Assembly (NCBI RefSeq): GCF_007483665.1
Contig: NZ_ML660187.1
Location: 186,001-250,000, forward strand
DNA length: 64,000 nucleotides
Reading direction: 5' to 3'
From: Catellatospora sichuanensis
GTDB lineage: Bacteria > Actinomycetota > Actinomycetes > Mycobacteriales > Micromonosporaceae
Made by a program: the position numbers and the translations under genes. Positions 42,580 through 51,151 of the stretch are shown here, piece after piece. How positions within the stretch are numbered: the first letter of the stretch is position 1; each line of letters starts with the position of its first letter. Under the pieces are notes generated by a model. That model was not told the origin of the DNA. It ran no database searches and saw nothing but the letters and a program-made list of their open reading frames with translations.

Positions 42580-42599
42580 GGCCGTTTCGCGGCCGTTTC
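42580..42599. promoter_or_regulatory. Direct repeats, candidate OmpR-type operator
   Basis: Two copies of GGCCGTTTC start exactly 11 bp apart (42580 and 42591), about one helical turn, the arrangement bound by OmpR/PhoB regulators. Located between the lipoprotein/exporter operon and the two-component genes. Confidence 0.55.
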
Positions 42600-42680
42600 C
42601 GCTCGCGATAACGGCGAAGAAACATCACGTCGGGTAACTATTGGCTGGCCGGGCGGACCGGCGGGGAGGCGGAGCCGGAC

Positions 42681-43337
42681 ATGCGGGTACTCGTGGTCGA
42701 AGACGAGGCACTGCTCGCCGACGCCATCGCCGAGTGGCTGCGTGACGACGCTCACGCCGTCGACGTGGTGTACGACGGCGACGCGGCGCTGGAGCGGCTG
42801 GCCGTACACGACTACGACGTGGTGCTGCTGGACCGGGATCTGCCGGTGGTGCACGGCGACGACGTGTGCCGCTCGCTGGTCGACTCGCAGTCCAGCGCCC
42901 GGGTACTGATGCTCACCGCCGCCGCCGAGGTCGGCGACCGGGTCGCCGGGCTGACCCTGGGCGCCGACGACTACCTGTCCAAGCCGTTCGCGTTCGCCGA
43001 GCTCGCCGCCCGGGTGCACGCCCTCGGCCGACGCGCCCGCCCGGCCAGCGCGCCGACCCTGGTGCGCGGCGGGATCCGGCTCGACCAGGCCCGCCGGGAG
43101 GTCTTCCGGGACGGCCACTACGTGCCGCTGTCGCGCAAGGAGTTCGGCGTGCTGGCCGAGCTGCTGCGGGCCGAGGGCGCGGTGGTCTCCGCGGAGAGCC
43201 TGCTGGAGAAGGTCTGGGACGAGCACGCCGACCCGTTCACCTCCGCGGTCCGGCTGACCATCCTCAAGCTGCGCCGCAAGCTGGGCGACCCGCCCGTCGT
43301 CACCACCGTCGCCGGAGTGGGGTATCGGATCCCGTGA
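42681..43337 (+). CDS. OmpR/PhoB-family response regulator
   Basis: A 218-residue regulator. The receiver domain (1-115) has acidic residues E7, D8, phospho-acceptor Asp51 (DVVLLDRDLPV), and the Lys of DDYLSKPFAF. The winged-helix DNA-binding domain (125-218) has VPLSRKEFGVLAELLRAEGA and TTVAGVGYRIP. Coupled to the kinase gene by a GTGA overlap. The divergent MacB-like exporter operon is the likely target, as is usual for this arrangement. Confidence 0.95.
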   Translation: MRVLVVEDEALLADAIAEWLRDDAHAVDVVYDGDAALERLAVHDYDVVLLDRDLPVVHGDDVCRSLVDSQSSARVLMLTAAAEVGDRVAGLTLGADDYLSKPFAFAELAARVHALGRRARPASAPTLVRGGIRLDQARREVFRDGHYVPLSRKEFGVLAELLRAEGAVVSAESLLEKVWDEHADPFTSAVRLTILKLRRKLGDPPVVTTVAGVGYRIP

Positions 43338-44539
43338 GACTGCCGTCGTACCGCCTGACCATCCGCGCCCGCCTCACCCTCGTCTACGGCGGGCTGTTCT
43401 TCCTCGCCGGGCTGGCCCTGCTGGTGGTGACCTACTTCCTGGTCGACCAGTCGCTGCTGCAGAAGTTCACCTTCCACGCCCCGCTGCCCGACCTCGGCCA
43501 GGCGCCCGGGGTCGCCGGGCTGGCCGAGCAGGGCGGCGGCGCGCGGGTGCGGGTCCTCATCAACAACAACCCCGACCTCGTCTACTACATGGACAAGCAG
43601 GCCGAGTCGCTGCGCCACGCGACCATGGTCGCGCTGCTCCAGCAGGGCGCGATCGCGCTGCTGGTGGTGGGTGCCGTGTCCATCGCGCTGGGCTGGCTGA
43701 TCGCGGGCCGGCTGCTGTCGCCGCTGCACCGGATCACCGACACCGCCCGCCGGATCAGCACCGCCCCCGCCGCCGACCGCGGGCTGCACGAGCGCATCGC
43801 GCTGCGGGGCCCCAACGACGAGATCCAGGAGCTGGCCGACACCTTCGACGCCATGCTGGCCCGGCTGGACCAGGCCTTCGACGGGCAGCGGCGCTTCGTC
43901 GCGAACGCGTCGCACGAGCTGCGTACGCCGCTGACGCTGAACCGGTCACTGGTGGAGCTGGCCATGCACCGCAAGACCGCCTCCGACGACGTCAAACGGC
44001 TCGGCGAGACGCTGCTCGACATCAACGGCCGGCACGAGCGCCTGATCGAAGGGCTGCTGCTGCTGGCGCGCTCGGAGAACGAGGTGGTGGAGCGGCGGCC
44101 GATGGACCTCGCCGACGTCGTCGACCACGTCGGGCTGCAGAGCGCGGGCGCGGCGGCCGAGGCCGACGTGGCGGTGGCCGTCGAAGCCGCCCCCGCGGAG
44201 ACCACCGGTGACCCGGTGCTGCTGGAGCGGGTCGCGCAGAACCTCATCGGCAACGCGATCAGGCACAACGCCGCGGGCGGCTGGGTCCGGGCCGCGACCT
44301 CCACCCGGGGCGGCCGGGTGGAGTTGGAGGTGTCCAACACCGGGCCGGTGGTGGCAGCGTACGAGGTGGAGGGGTTGTTCGAGCCGTTCCGCCGGGGCAG
44401 CGAGCGCACCCGCTCCGACCAGGGCGTGGGGCTCGGGCTGTCGATCGTGCGAGCGATCACGCGGGCGCACGGCGGCACGGTCACCGCTCGGCCGCGCGAG
44501 GGCGGGGGCCTCGTGGTGACGGTCTCGCTGCCCCGGTAG
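43334..44539 (+). CDS. Sensor histidine kinase
   Basis: A 401-residue kinase with two transmembrane helices (about 16-37 and 104-126), an extracytoplasmic loop of about 65 residues, a HAMP domain (127-180), a HisKA domain with phospho-acceptor His194 (NASHELRTPL), and a HATPase domain with N box NLIGNAIRHNA and G box GVGLGLSIV. The short sensor loop has no recognised fold. GTG start overlaps the regulator stop by 4 bases. Confidence 0.95.
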   Translation: MRLPSYRLTIRARLTLVYGGLFFLAGLALLVVTYFLVDQSLLQKFTFHAPLPDLGQAPGVAGLAEQGGGARVRVLINNNPDLVYYMDKQAESLRHATMVALLQQGAIALLVVGAVSIALGWLIAGRLLSPLHRITDTARRISTAPAADRGLHERIALRGPNDEIQELADTFDAMLARLDQAFDGQRRFVANASHELRTPLTLNRSLVELAMHRKTASDDVKRLGETLLDINGRHERLIEGLLLLARSENEVVERRPMDLADVVDHVGLQSAGAAAEADVAVAVEAAPAETTGDPVLLERVAQNLIGNAIRHNAAGGWVRAATSTRGGRVELEVSNTGPVVAAYEVEGLFEPFRRGSERTRSDQGVGLGLSIVRAITRAHGGTVTARPREGGGLVVTVSLPR

Positions 44540-44627
44540 AGACATTCGTCTGCAACATTCCCGCGCCCCAGCGCGTGCCAGAGGAAAGCCGCCGCTGTGG
44601 GCGGCTCCGGCCCGCGGGGAGCGCCGC

Positions 44628-45122
44628 ATGTCACCACCGACGGGGTTCACGGAGCTCTACGCGACCCACTTCCAGCGCCTCGCCACGCAGCTCTACGCCT
44701 ACCTCGGCGATCACGCCGAGGCGCAGGACCTGGCGCAGGAGGCGTTCTGCCGGGCGTTCGACCGCTGGCACCGGATCAGCGCGTACGACGACCCGGCCGG
44801 CTGGGTGCGCCGGGTCGCCTGGAATCTGGCCACCAGCCGGTTGCGGCGGCGCGCCACCGCGCTGCGCTACCTGTCCCGACAGCGGGAGGAGCACGTGGCC
44901 GGGCCGGAACCCGACCGGGTCGCGCTGGTGGAGGCGCTGGCGAAGCTGCCCGCCAGGCACCGGCTCGCGGTCGTGCTGCACCACCTCGGGCAGCTGTCCA
45001 CCGCCGAGATCGCCGAGCAGCAGGGCGTCGCCGAGGGGACGGTCCGGTCCTGGCTGTCGCGCGGCCGGGCCGCGCTGGCCGCCCATGTCAGCGACGTTCG
45101 CGAGGAGAGCAGCCGTGCCTGA
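44628..45122 (+). CDS. RNA polymerase sigma factor, ECF type (SigE family)
   Basis: A 164-residue extracytoplasmic-function sigma factor. Region 2 (about 8-70) has YLGDHAEAQDLAQEAFCRAF and WVRRVAWNLATSRLRR. Region 4 (100-155) has LPARHRLAVVLHHLGQLSTA followed by EGTVRSWLSRGRAAL. ATG preceded by GGGGAGC. Its stop overlaps the start of the next gene by 8 bases, so that membrane protein is the candidate anti-sigma or sensor. Belongs to the actinobacterial SigE-like group by motif. Confidence 0.92.
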   Translation: MSPPTGFTELYATHFQRLATQLYAYLGDHAEAQDLAQEAFCRAFDRWHRISAYDDPAGWVRRVAWNLATSRLRRRATALRYLSRQREEHVAGPEPDRVALVEALAKLPARHRLAVVLHHLGQLSTAEIAEQQGVAEGTVRSWLSRGRAALAAHVSDVREESSRA

Positions 45123-46413
45123 GCCGATGGATCAGACCTTCGCCGACTTCGCCGCGCGCACCGCGGGCACCTTCCGGGCCGTGCCGGTCGAGGCCGTCGC
45201 TTCGGCGGTACGCCGCCGACGGCGCACCCGGCACGGCGCGCTCGCCGCGCTCGCACTGGCCGCGATCATCGCTCCGGTGACGCTGCTGAACCTCGGTGGC
45301 CGCGGCGAGACCCCGCCCGTGGTCACCCCCTCGACGCCCGCCGTGACAAGCCCTTCGGGCAGCCCGTCGGCCGCGCCCGCACCCGTTGTGGAGACCAGGG
45401 CGGTGCAGGTGCCGGGCGTCGCGCCCGACTTCCCGGCGACCGTGGTGTTCACCGACGCCGAGCACGGCTGGGCGCTGCTGGTGGGCTGCCCGTCGCGCGC
45501 CCCGGCCTGCGACCAGGACGACTGCGTGCAAGCCGGCCACACCTGCACCGCGGTGCTGGCGCGCACCGGGGACGGCGGGCGCACCTGGCACCGGGTCACC
45601 GGCGTGCCGTCCCTGGACGGCAAGGTGATCAACCTGTACGCCCTCGACGGGCAGACCATCGCGCTGCACCTGATCAAGGAAAAGTTCCTGCTGACGCGGG
45701 ACGGCGGGGCGACCTTCACGACGCACCCGCTCTCCGCTCCGCCGCAGGAGGCGGTGCTGGCCGACGCCCGCGCCCACGGACACGAGGGCTATGGGCTGGC
45801 CTGCCCCGGCGCGGTGACCTTCGAGGACGGCGCGTCCGCCCCCGAGTGCGAGCGCGTACAGCTCTACAAGATCGGATCCGGCCCGGTGGTGCCGCAGCCC
45901 CAGCTCGGCGGCAACCCGAACCGCGCGTCGTCGCTGCACCGCGGGCTGGACGGACGGTTCTGGCTGCTCACCTCACCCGAGCACGAGGGCGCGCCGCGGA
46001 TCCAGCTGAGCGAGGACGGTTTGCGCAGCTGGCGGCAACTGCCCGCACCGGCACAGGCGACCGCCTTCGGGCTGGTGCTGTCGCCCGACGGCGCCGAGGT
46101 CTGGCTCACGGGCAACACGCAGCAGCTCTGGCGGCTGGTCGGCGGGGCCTGGCAGCGCCAGGCCGACCTGCCCGCGGAGACCCAGCCGCACCAGGTCGTG
46201 GCGCTGGGCGGCGGCATCCTGCTCGCCGGCAACCCGTCGGGGGTGTGGCGGCTGCAGGACGGCGTCTTCACCCAGGTGCCAGGCCTGCCCGGGCTGGGCA
46301 TCCTGACCCGGCTGCCTGACGGCACCCTGTTTGGATACGACGACAATGGCCGGAAGTGGCTGAGTCCGGGCACCGGTAACGCTGCCGACCGCCCCTGGAT
46401 CAAGATCTTCTAG
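45115..46413 (+). CDS. Membrane-anchored beta-propeller protein, putative anti-sigma sensor
   Basis: A 432-residue protein. A 40-residue cytoplasmic segment (MDQTFADFAARTAGTFRAVP) precedes a basic patch, one transmembrane helix (ALAALALAAIIAPVTLLNL) and a large extracytoplasmic region with BNR/sortilin-type repeats (ARTGDGGRTWHRV, LTRDGGATFTTH, LSEDGLRSWRQL) consistent with a beta-propeller. Three Cys pairs lie in the second blade region. The cytoplasmic part has no zinc anti-sigma motif, so anti-sigma function is inferred only from topology and the 8-base overlap with the sigma gene. Confidence 0.8.
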   Translation: MPEPMDQTFADFAARTAGTFRAVPVEAVASAVRRRRRTRHGALAALALAAIIAPVTLLNLGGRGETPPVVTPSTPAVTSPSGSPSAAPAPVVETRAVQVPGVAPDFPATVVFTDAEHGWALLVGCPSRAPACDQDDCVQAGHTCTAVLARTGDGGRTWHRVTGVPSLDGKVINLYALDGQTIALHLIKEKFLLTRDGGATFTTHPLSAPPQEAVLADARAHGHEGYGLACPGAVTFEDGASAPECERVQLYKIGSGPVVPQPQLGGNPNRASSLHRGLDGRFWLLTSPEHEGAPRIQLSEDGLRSWRQLPAPAQATAFGLVLSPDGAEVWLTGNTQQLWRLVGGAWQRQADLPAETQPHQVVALGGGILLAGNPSGVWRLQDGVFTQVPGLPGLGILTRLPDGTLFGYDDNGRKWLSPGTGNAADRPWIKIF

Positions 46414-46425
46414 CCGGGTAGCGAG

Positions 46426-46469
46426 CCTGGCGCCTGGTGGTCCGCGATCGCGGACCACCAGGCGCCAGG
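46426..46469. terminator. Perfect 44-nt palindrome, bidirectional terminator
   Basis: CCTGGCGCCTGGTGGTCCGC on one side is exactly complementary to the other, with a GATC loop. It separates convergent genes, ending 6 bases before the stop of the minus-strand one. No T-tract. Confidence 0.8.
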
Positions 46470-46475
46470 TCGGTG

Positions 46476-48872
46476 CTACGGAGCCGTCACCTGAATGCTG
46501 TGCCAGGTGTAGCCGGAGACGAGTCCGTCCGCGGTGAAGCTGCGCACCTCGATCTGCAGCCAGTACTCCTGCTGCTCGGGGGTGAACGTCACGGTCGCCT
46601 TGCCGTCGGGTCCGGCGGCGACACGCTGGATCTCGCCCTCGTACCCGATCCGGTATTCGAACTCGGTGGTGCCGGCGAGCTGCGCCGTGAAGGTGATCTC
46701 CTGCGGCTGCCCGACCACGCCGTCCGTCGCCGAGATCAGCGGCTCGAGGCCGTTCACCGCGATGGAGTGGTAGGCCGGGTCCGAGAGCAGGCCGTCGGCG
46801 CTACGCGACTGCACCAGGAGGCTGTACCAGCCACCGTAGGTGCTGTTGTAGACACGAGGGGTCCACTCCACCGACGCGGTGCCGTCCGGCGCCGCGGCGA
46901 TCACCTGCTCCGGTCCGTCATCGAACCGGTAGACGTACTCGACCACCTCCGGCACGGCCGGGGTGAACACGAACGTCCCGGGCATCCCGATACCGCCGCC
47001 CCGGATGCCGTTCGGGTAGACGGCCGACTCCACGCCCGGCGCGATCGACGCCGGGTAGAAGGCGACGCCCGACTCCTCCGAGGTGAACCCGTCGGCGGTG
47101 CGGCTGCTGACATCGAGCGTGTTGTAGCCCGCCCGCGTCGCGGTGAACGGGAGGGTGACGGAGCCGTCCGGGCCGGCCGCCACGGTCTGCGCGGGCTGCT
47201 CGTCCTCCTGGTACCGGTTGAACTGGTACGTGTACTCCACGACGCCGTGCATCCGGGGCTTGAAGGTGAAGTGGCCCTTCGTGCCGACCGGAAGACCCTG
47301 CGTGCCGTCCATCGGGAAGTCGGTAGAGATGATCTCCGGCGCGGTCCAGACCGAGAGCTGCCTCCAGTTCTCCCCCGAGAGCAGGCCGGTCGCCGTCGTG
47401 CTGCGCACGTAGACCGTCGAGCCCTGGACCGACGGGGTGACGACGACCTGGGCGGTGCCGTCCGCGGCCGCGGCGACCGTCTGGTCCGGGCCGTCGTCGA
47501 GCCGGTAGGTGTACGACACGACGTCGTCCATGTTCGGCCGGAAGGTCAGGTGGTGCGGGTCGCCTGCCCAGGCCTCAGGATCGGCGTCCTCGATCATCGG
47601 CGCGGTCCGGCGCACGATGAAGTTGTACGAGACCTGGCTGGAGGAGTTGCCCGCCCGGTCGACGCTGTACACGTACAGCGTCTGGTATCCGTCCCGGGTC
47701 GGGGTGATCGGCACGGTGACCGCGGCGCCGAGGCTCGGCGCGGCGACGTACTGGTAGGCGCCGCCGATGCCGTACCGGTAGCCGGCCACGTCGGCCACTC
47801 CGTTGGCGCTGAACGTGAAGTCGCCCGCGAGGCCGGGGCCGCCATGCGTCCACTGCCCGTCGTTGGGGTAGTCGACGGAGCTGACCAGCGGCGGCTGGGA
47901 CGGCCGCTCCCGGTCCACGGTGAACCGGCATTCGGCGCTCCACGGCCCGGCCACGTCGTCGTCCGCGGCGCGCACCGCGGCAACGTAGGTGCGGCCCTGC
48001 TCCAGCACGCCGCTCGGGACCGTCCCGGACACCCACCGCGGCGCGTAGCTGCGGTAGGTCGTCCACTCGACGCGCTTCTCGGGCTCGTCGGCGGGCCACA
48101 CCGCGAACGTCGGCATGATCGGGTCGCCGATGGTGTTGCCCGGCGCGACGTCGGGGTCGGTGGCCCACGCGGTGATCGTGGGGGTGGCGGTGGGGATGAA
48201 GAGCGCCTGCTCCACGCCGCAGCTCTGGTTGGCGACGGTGAGCTGCGTGGGGGCACCCGGTGCCGCGTTGGCGGTGATCGAGATGCCGGTGTTGCGCACG
48301 CGGCGGCCGTAGTGCAGGTTGCCCTCGACCTCCTCCGGCACACGCAGTGCGAGCGTCAGCGAGGTCTGCCCGGCGGCGAGCGAGTCGCGCACCAGGTCGA
48401 GGACGTCCACGCGAAGGTACCGGGGCGGGCAGGAAGGCCCGTCGAACCCGGCGAGCCTGGCCAGCTCCTGCGGCGGGGCGGCCCAGGTGGTGCTCCCACT
48501 CACCGGGGAGGTCCGCCACAGTTCCAGGCTGCGCTGCTTGTCGCAGTCGTTGGCCGCGGTCTCCGTGGCCGCGAAGGCCGCCGCGGAGATCGTCTTGCCC
48601 CGGTAGGCGGACAGGTCGTACGTGAAGTACGCCCGAGACTTGTGGTGCTTGCCGGCGTCGTCGCGCCACGAGCCCACGGGCATGTCGTACGCGGTGACGT
48701 CGATGTAGGGGGTGTTCTTGTCCCGCGAATCGGTGTGGGCCCACGTGCTCGCGGTGACGAAGGTCATCGTCGCCGCGTCGGCCGGCCGGCTCGGCGCGAG
48801 CACGCCCGCGGCCGCCAGCGCCAGCACGCCGCCCAGCACAGCCAGGCGCCTGCCCCCGTAATACTTGATCAC
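46476..48872 (-). CDS. Secreted multi-domain protein (DNRLRE-like plus Ig-like repeats)
   Basis: A 798-residue secreted protein. The signal peptide (MIKYYGGRRLAVLGGVLALA) ends near residue 34 (ADAA). Residues about 35-205 resemble a DNRLRE carbohydrate-binding-type beta domain (SRAYFTYDLSAYRGKTISAA, LRVDVLDLVRDSL). The rest is a series of about six beta-sandwich modules sharing YxYRxDDGPxQTVAA-type and TADG/SADGLLS-type motifs. No catalytic motif is seen. Probably an adhesive or wall-associated surface protein. Alone between the palindrome and a divergent epimerase gene. Confidence 0.75.
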   Translation of the reverse strand: MIKYYGGRRLAVLGGVLALAAAGVLAPSRPADAATMTFVTASTWAHTDSRDKNTPYIDVTAYDMPVGSWRDDAGKHHKSRAYFTYDLSAYRGKTISAAAFAATETAANDCDKQRSLELWRTSPVSGSTTWAAPPQELARLAGFDGPSCPPRYLRVDVLDLVRDSLAAGQTSLTLALRVPEEVEGNLHYGRRVRNTGISITANAAPGAPTQLTVANQSCGVEQALFIPTATPTITAWATDPDVAPGNTIGDPIMPTFAVWPADEPEKRVEWTTYRSYAPRWVSGTVPSGVLEQGRTYVAAVRAADDDVAGPWSAECRFTVDRERPSQPPLVSSVDYPNDGQWTHGGPGLAGDFTFSANGVADVAGYRYGIGGAYQYVAAPSLGAAVTVPITPTRDGYQTLYVYSVDRAGNSSSQVSYNFIVRRTAPMIEDADPEAWAGDPHHLTFRPNMDDVVSYTYRLDDGPDQTVAAAADGTAQVVVTPSVQGSTVYVRSTTATGLLSGENWRQLSVWTAPEIISTDFPMDGTQGLPVGTKGHFTFKPRMHGVVEYTYQFNRYQEDEQPAQTVAAGPDGSVTLPFTATRAGYNTLDVSSRTADGFTSEESGVAFYPASIAPGVESAVYPNGIRGGGIGMPGTFVFTPAVPEVVEYVYRFDDGPEQVIAAAPDGTASVEWTPRVYNSTYGGWYSLLVQSRSADGLLSDPAYHSIAVNGLEPLISATDGVVGQPQEITFTAQLAGTTEFEYRIGYEGEIQRVAAGPDGKATVTFTPEQQEYWLQIEVRSFTADGLVSGYTWHSIQVTAP

Positions 48873-48930
48873 ACGACCTCCGTTGGTAGACGTGAAAGCG
48901 GTGGGATCGTAGCGGCGCGGCCGGACCGCC

Positions 48931-48953
48931 GCCGACCCGGTTTCCGGGTCGGC
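48931..48953. other. Hairpin in the divergent intergenic region
   Basis: GCCGACCCGG-TTT-CCGGGTCGGC, a perfect 10-bp stem. It lies upstream of both the secreted-protein gene and the epimerase gene, so it is not an ordinary gene-end terminator; it could be a leader structure or protein site. Confidence 0.5.
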
Positions 48954-49095
48954 GGGTCCCGGACCCGGCAGCGGAACGAGATCTTCACGCTCCGTGTACG
49001 CAAGGCCACCCGGCCGACAGGCTGCCCCCGACCAGGGCCGGTCAGGGTAAGCTCTCCGCTGGTCGCGATCGTCGATTGGTTACAGGGAGTGTCTG

Positions 49096-50160
49096 GTGAG
49101 CGTTGCGTTGGTGACCGGTTCGGCCGGTCTGATCGGTTCCGAGGCAGCCCGCCACTTCGCCGGCCTGGGCATGCACGTCGTCGGCCTCGACAACGACATG
49201 CGCAAGTACTTCTTCGGCGAGGACGGCTCGACGGCCTGGAGCCTGGTGAACCTCACCAGCAAGCTCGGCGACTCGTACACCCACTACGACGTCGACATCC
49301 GCGACCGTGACGTGCTCAACAAGATCTTCGAGCGGTACGGCAAGGACATCTCGCTGGTGATCCACACCGCGGCCCAGCCCAGCCACGACTGGGCGGCCAA
49401 GGAGCCGTTCACCGACTTCGACGTCAACGCCGTCGGCACGCTGAACGTGCTGGAGTACACCCGCCAGCACTGCCCCGACGCCGCGTTCATCTTCTGCTCG
49501 ACGAACAAGGTCTACGGCGACACCCCGAACCGCCTCCCGCTGGTCGAGCAGGAGACCCGGTACGAGATCGACCCGAACCACCAGTTCGCGGGCGGCATCA
49601 CCGAAGACATGACGATCGACAACAGCATGCACTCGATCTTCGGCGTGTCCAAGGTCGCCGCGGACGTGGCGGTGCAGGAGTACGGCCGCTACTTCGGCAT
49701 GAAGACGGCGTCCTTCCGCGGCGGCACGCTGACCGGCCCGGCCCACTCGGCCGCCGAGCTGCACGGCTTCCTGGCGTACCTGATGCGCTGCGTGATGGAG
49801 GGCCGCACCTACAACCTGTTCGGCTACAAGGGCAAGATGGTCCGCGACGCCATCCACTCGCACGACGTGCTCACCGCGTTCGAGGCCTTCTTCCGCAACC
49901 CGCGTTCCGGCGAGGTCTACAACCTGGGCGGCGGCCGCTTCTCCAACACCTCGCACCTCGAGGCCTTCGCCATCGCCGAGAAGATCGCGGGCAGGGAAGC
50001 GAAGGTCAACTACGTGGAGCAGGCCCGCATGGGCGACCACCAGTGGTACGTCAGCGACATGGCCAAGTTCCAGGCGCACTACCCGGACTGGCGGATGACG
50101 TACGACGTGCCCGCTATCCTCAACGAGATCTACGAGGCCAACGCCGACAAGTGGATGTAG
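49096..50160 (+). CDS. NAD-dependent epimerase/dehydratase, CDP-paratose 2-epimerase-like
   Basis: A 354-residue short-chain sugar epimerase/dehydratase. The Rossmann motif is [19 protein letters not shown], and [20 protein letters not shown] and [19 protein letters not shown] follow. The catalytic YxxxK position reads FGVSK, Phe replacing Tyr, a variant I associate with CDP-paratose/tyvelose-epimerase-like homologues. The C-terminal substrate region includes [23 protein letters not shown] start with GGGAG 8 bases upstream. Followed by a WecG/TagA glycosyltransferase, so it likely supplies an NDP-sugar for a surface polymer. Confidence 0.85.
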   Translation: MSVALVTGSAGLIGSEAARHFAGLGMHVVGLDNDMRKYFFGEDGSTAWSLVNLTSKLGDSYTHYDVDIRDRDVLNKIFERYGKDISLVIHTAAQPSHDWAAKEPFTDFDVNAVGTLNVLEYTRQHCPDAAFIFCSTNKVYGDTPNRLPLVEQETRYEIDPNHQFAGGITEDMTIDNSMHSIFGVSKVAADVAVQEYGRYFGMKTASFRGGTLTGPAHSAAELHGFLAYLMRCVMEGRTYNLFGYKGKMVRDAIHSHDVLTAFEAFFRNPRSGEVYNLGGGRFSNTSHLEAFAIAEKIAGREAKVNYVEQARMGDHQWYVSDMAKFQAHYPDWRMTYDVPAILNEIYEANADKWM

Positions 50161-50195
50161 TCCCCCCGATCGGCGCGCACACCCCGAGGAACGTC

Positions 50196-51014
50196 ATGAC
50201 GACGACGCTTAACAGCGGCAGCAAGCGCAACGTGCTCGGCGTCCTCGTCGACGCCACGGACTACGACGACGCCACCGAGCGCATCATCCGCGCCGCGGCG
50301 GACGGGCGGCCGTTCGCGGTCACCGCGCTCGCGGTGCACGGGGTGATGGAGGGCGTCGCCGACGGCACGCTCGGCGCGCAGCTCAACAGCTTCGACCTGA
50401 TCACCCCGGACGGCCAGCCGGTGCGCTGGGCGCTCAACCTGCTGCACGGCGCCGGGCTGCGCGACCGGGTGTACGGACCGGAGCTCACCCTGCGGGTGCT
50501 CGGCCGGGCCGCCGAACAGGGCCTGCCGGTGTACCTCTACGGCTCGACCCAGCCTGTGCTGGACCTGCTGATCCCGGCGCTGATCGCGAAATTCCCGGCG
50601 CTGAAGATCGCCGGGAGCGAGCCGTCGAAGTTCCGCGGTGTGGAGCCCGGCGAGCCCGAGCAGATCGCGGCGCGCATCACCGGCTCGGGCGCCCGGATCG
50701 TGCTGGTCGGCCTCGGCTGCCCGCGGCAGGAGAAGTTCGCCTACGCGATGCGGCCGTACCTGGCGATGCCGCTGCTGGCGGTCGGGGCGGCGTTCGACTA
50801 CCACGCCGGCGGGCTGCGCAAGCCGCCCGCGTGGATGCAGCGGAACGCCCTGGAGTGGCTGTGGCGCCTGGGACTGGAGCCCAAGCGCCTGTGGCGTCGC
50901 TACCTGATCCTCAACCCGAAGTACCTGGCCCGCCTCACCGCCCAGAAGACCCGCCTCTGGCGCGCCACCCCGGTCACCCCCGCCACGAACTCCCCCTCAA
51001 CCTTCGCGGTCTGA
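50196..51014 (+). CDS. WecG/TagA/CpsF-family glycosyltransferase
   Basis: A 272-residue GT26 enzyme, the family that transfers N-acetylmannosamine-type sugars to lipid-linked intermediates in teichoic-acid and antigen synthesis. Motifs are NSFDLITPDGQPVRWAL, YLYGSTQPVLDLL, ARIVLVGLGCPRQEKFAY and LLAVGAAFDYHAGGLRKPP. The C-terminal basic segment (EPKRLWRRYLILNPKYLARL) may contact the membrane. ATG after GAGGA. Cotranscribed with the epimerase, 35 bases apart. Confidence 0.92.
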   Translation: MTTTLNSGSKRNVLGVLVDATDYDDATERIIRAAADGRPFAVTALAVHGVMEGVADGTLGAQLNSFDLITPDGQPVRWALNLLHGAGLRDRVYGPELTLRVLGRAAEQGLPVYLYGSTQPVLDLLIPALIAKFPALKIAGSEPSKFRGVEPGEPEQIAARITGSGARIVLVGLGCPRQEKFAYAMRPYLAMPLLAVGAAFDYHAGGLRKPPAWMQRNALEWLWRLGLEPKRLWRRYLILNPKYLARLTAQKTRLWRATPVTPATNSPSTFAV

Positions 51015-51045
51015 CCCACCCCACCCACCCGCCGTCATCCGGGTC

Positions 51046-51106
51046 GCAACTCTTAAAGAGTCGCGGCTTCCAGGGGAGACGGATGCCGCGACCTTTTAAG
51101 AGTTGC
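51046..51106. repeat. 61-bp hairpin element, copy C
   Basis: Outer arms GCAACTCTTAAAGAGTC and GACCTTTTAAGAGTTGC with a GCGGCTTCC / GGATGCCGC inner stem. Lies between convergent genes; same length and outer arms as copies at 15600 and 23504. Confidence 0.85.
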
Positions 51107-51151
51107 GACCCGGGTGGACGGCGTGGGCCGGCGGGGAGGCCGGTGGGGAGG

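Noticed and set aside
46437-49310. Plus-strand open frame of about 957 codons opposite the secreted Ig-like protein
   Set aside because: No domain or signal; the minus-strand protein has a signal peptide and repeated modules.
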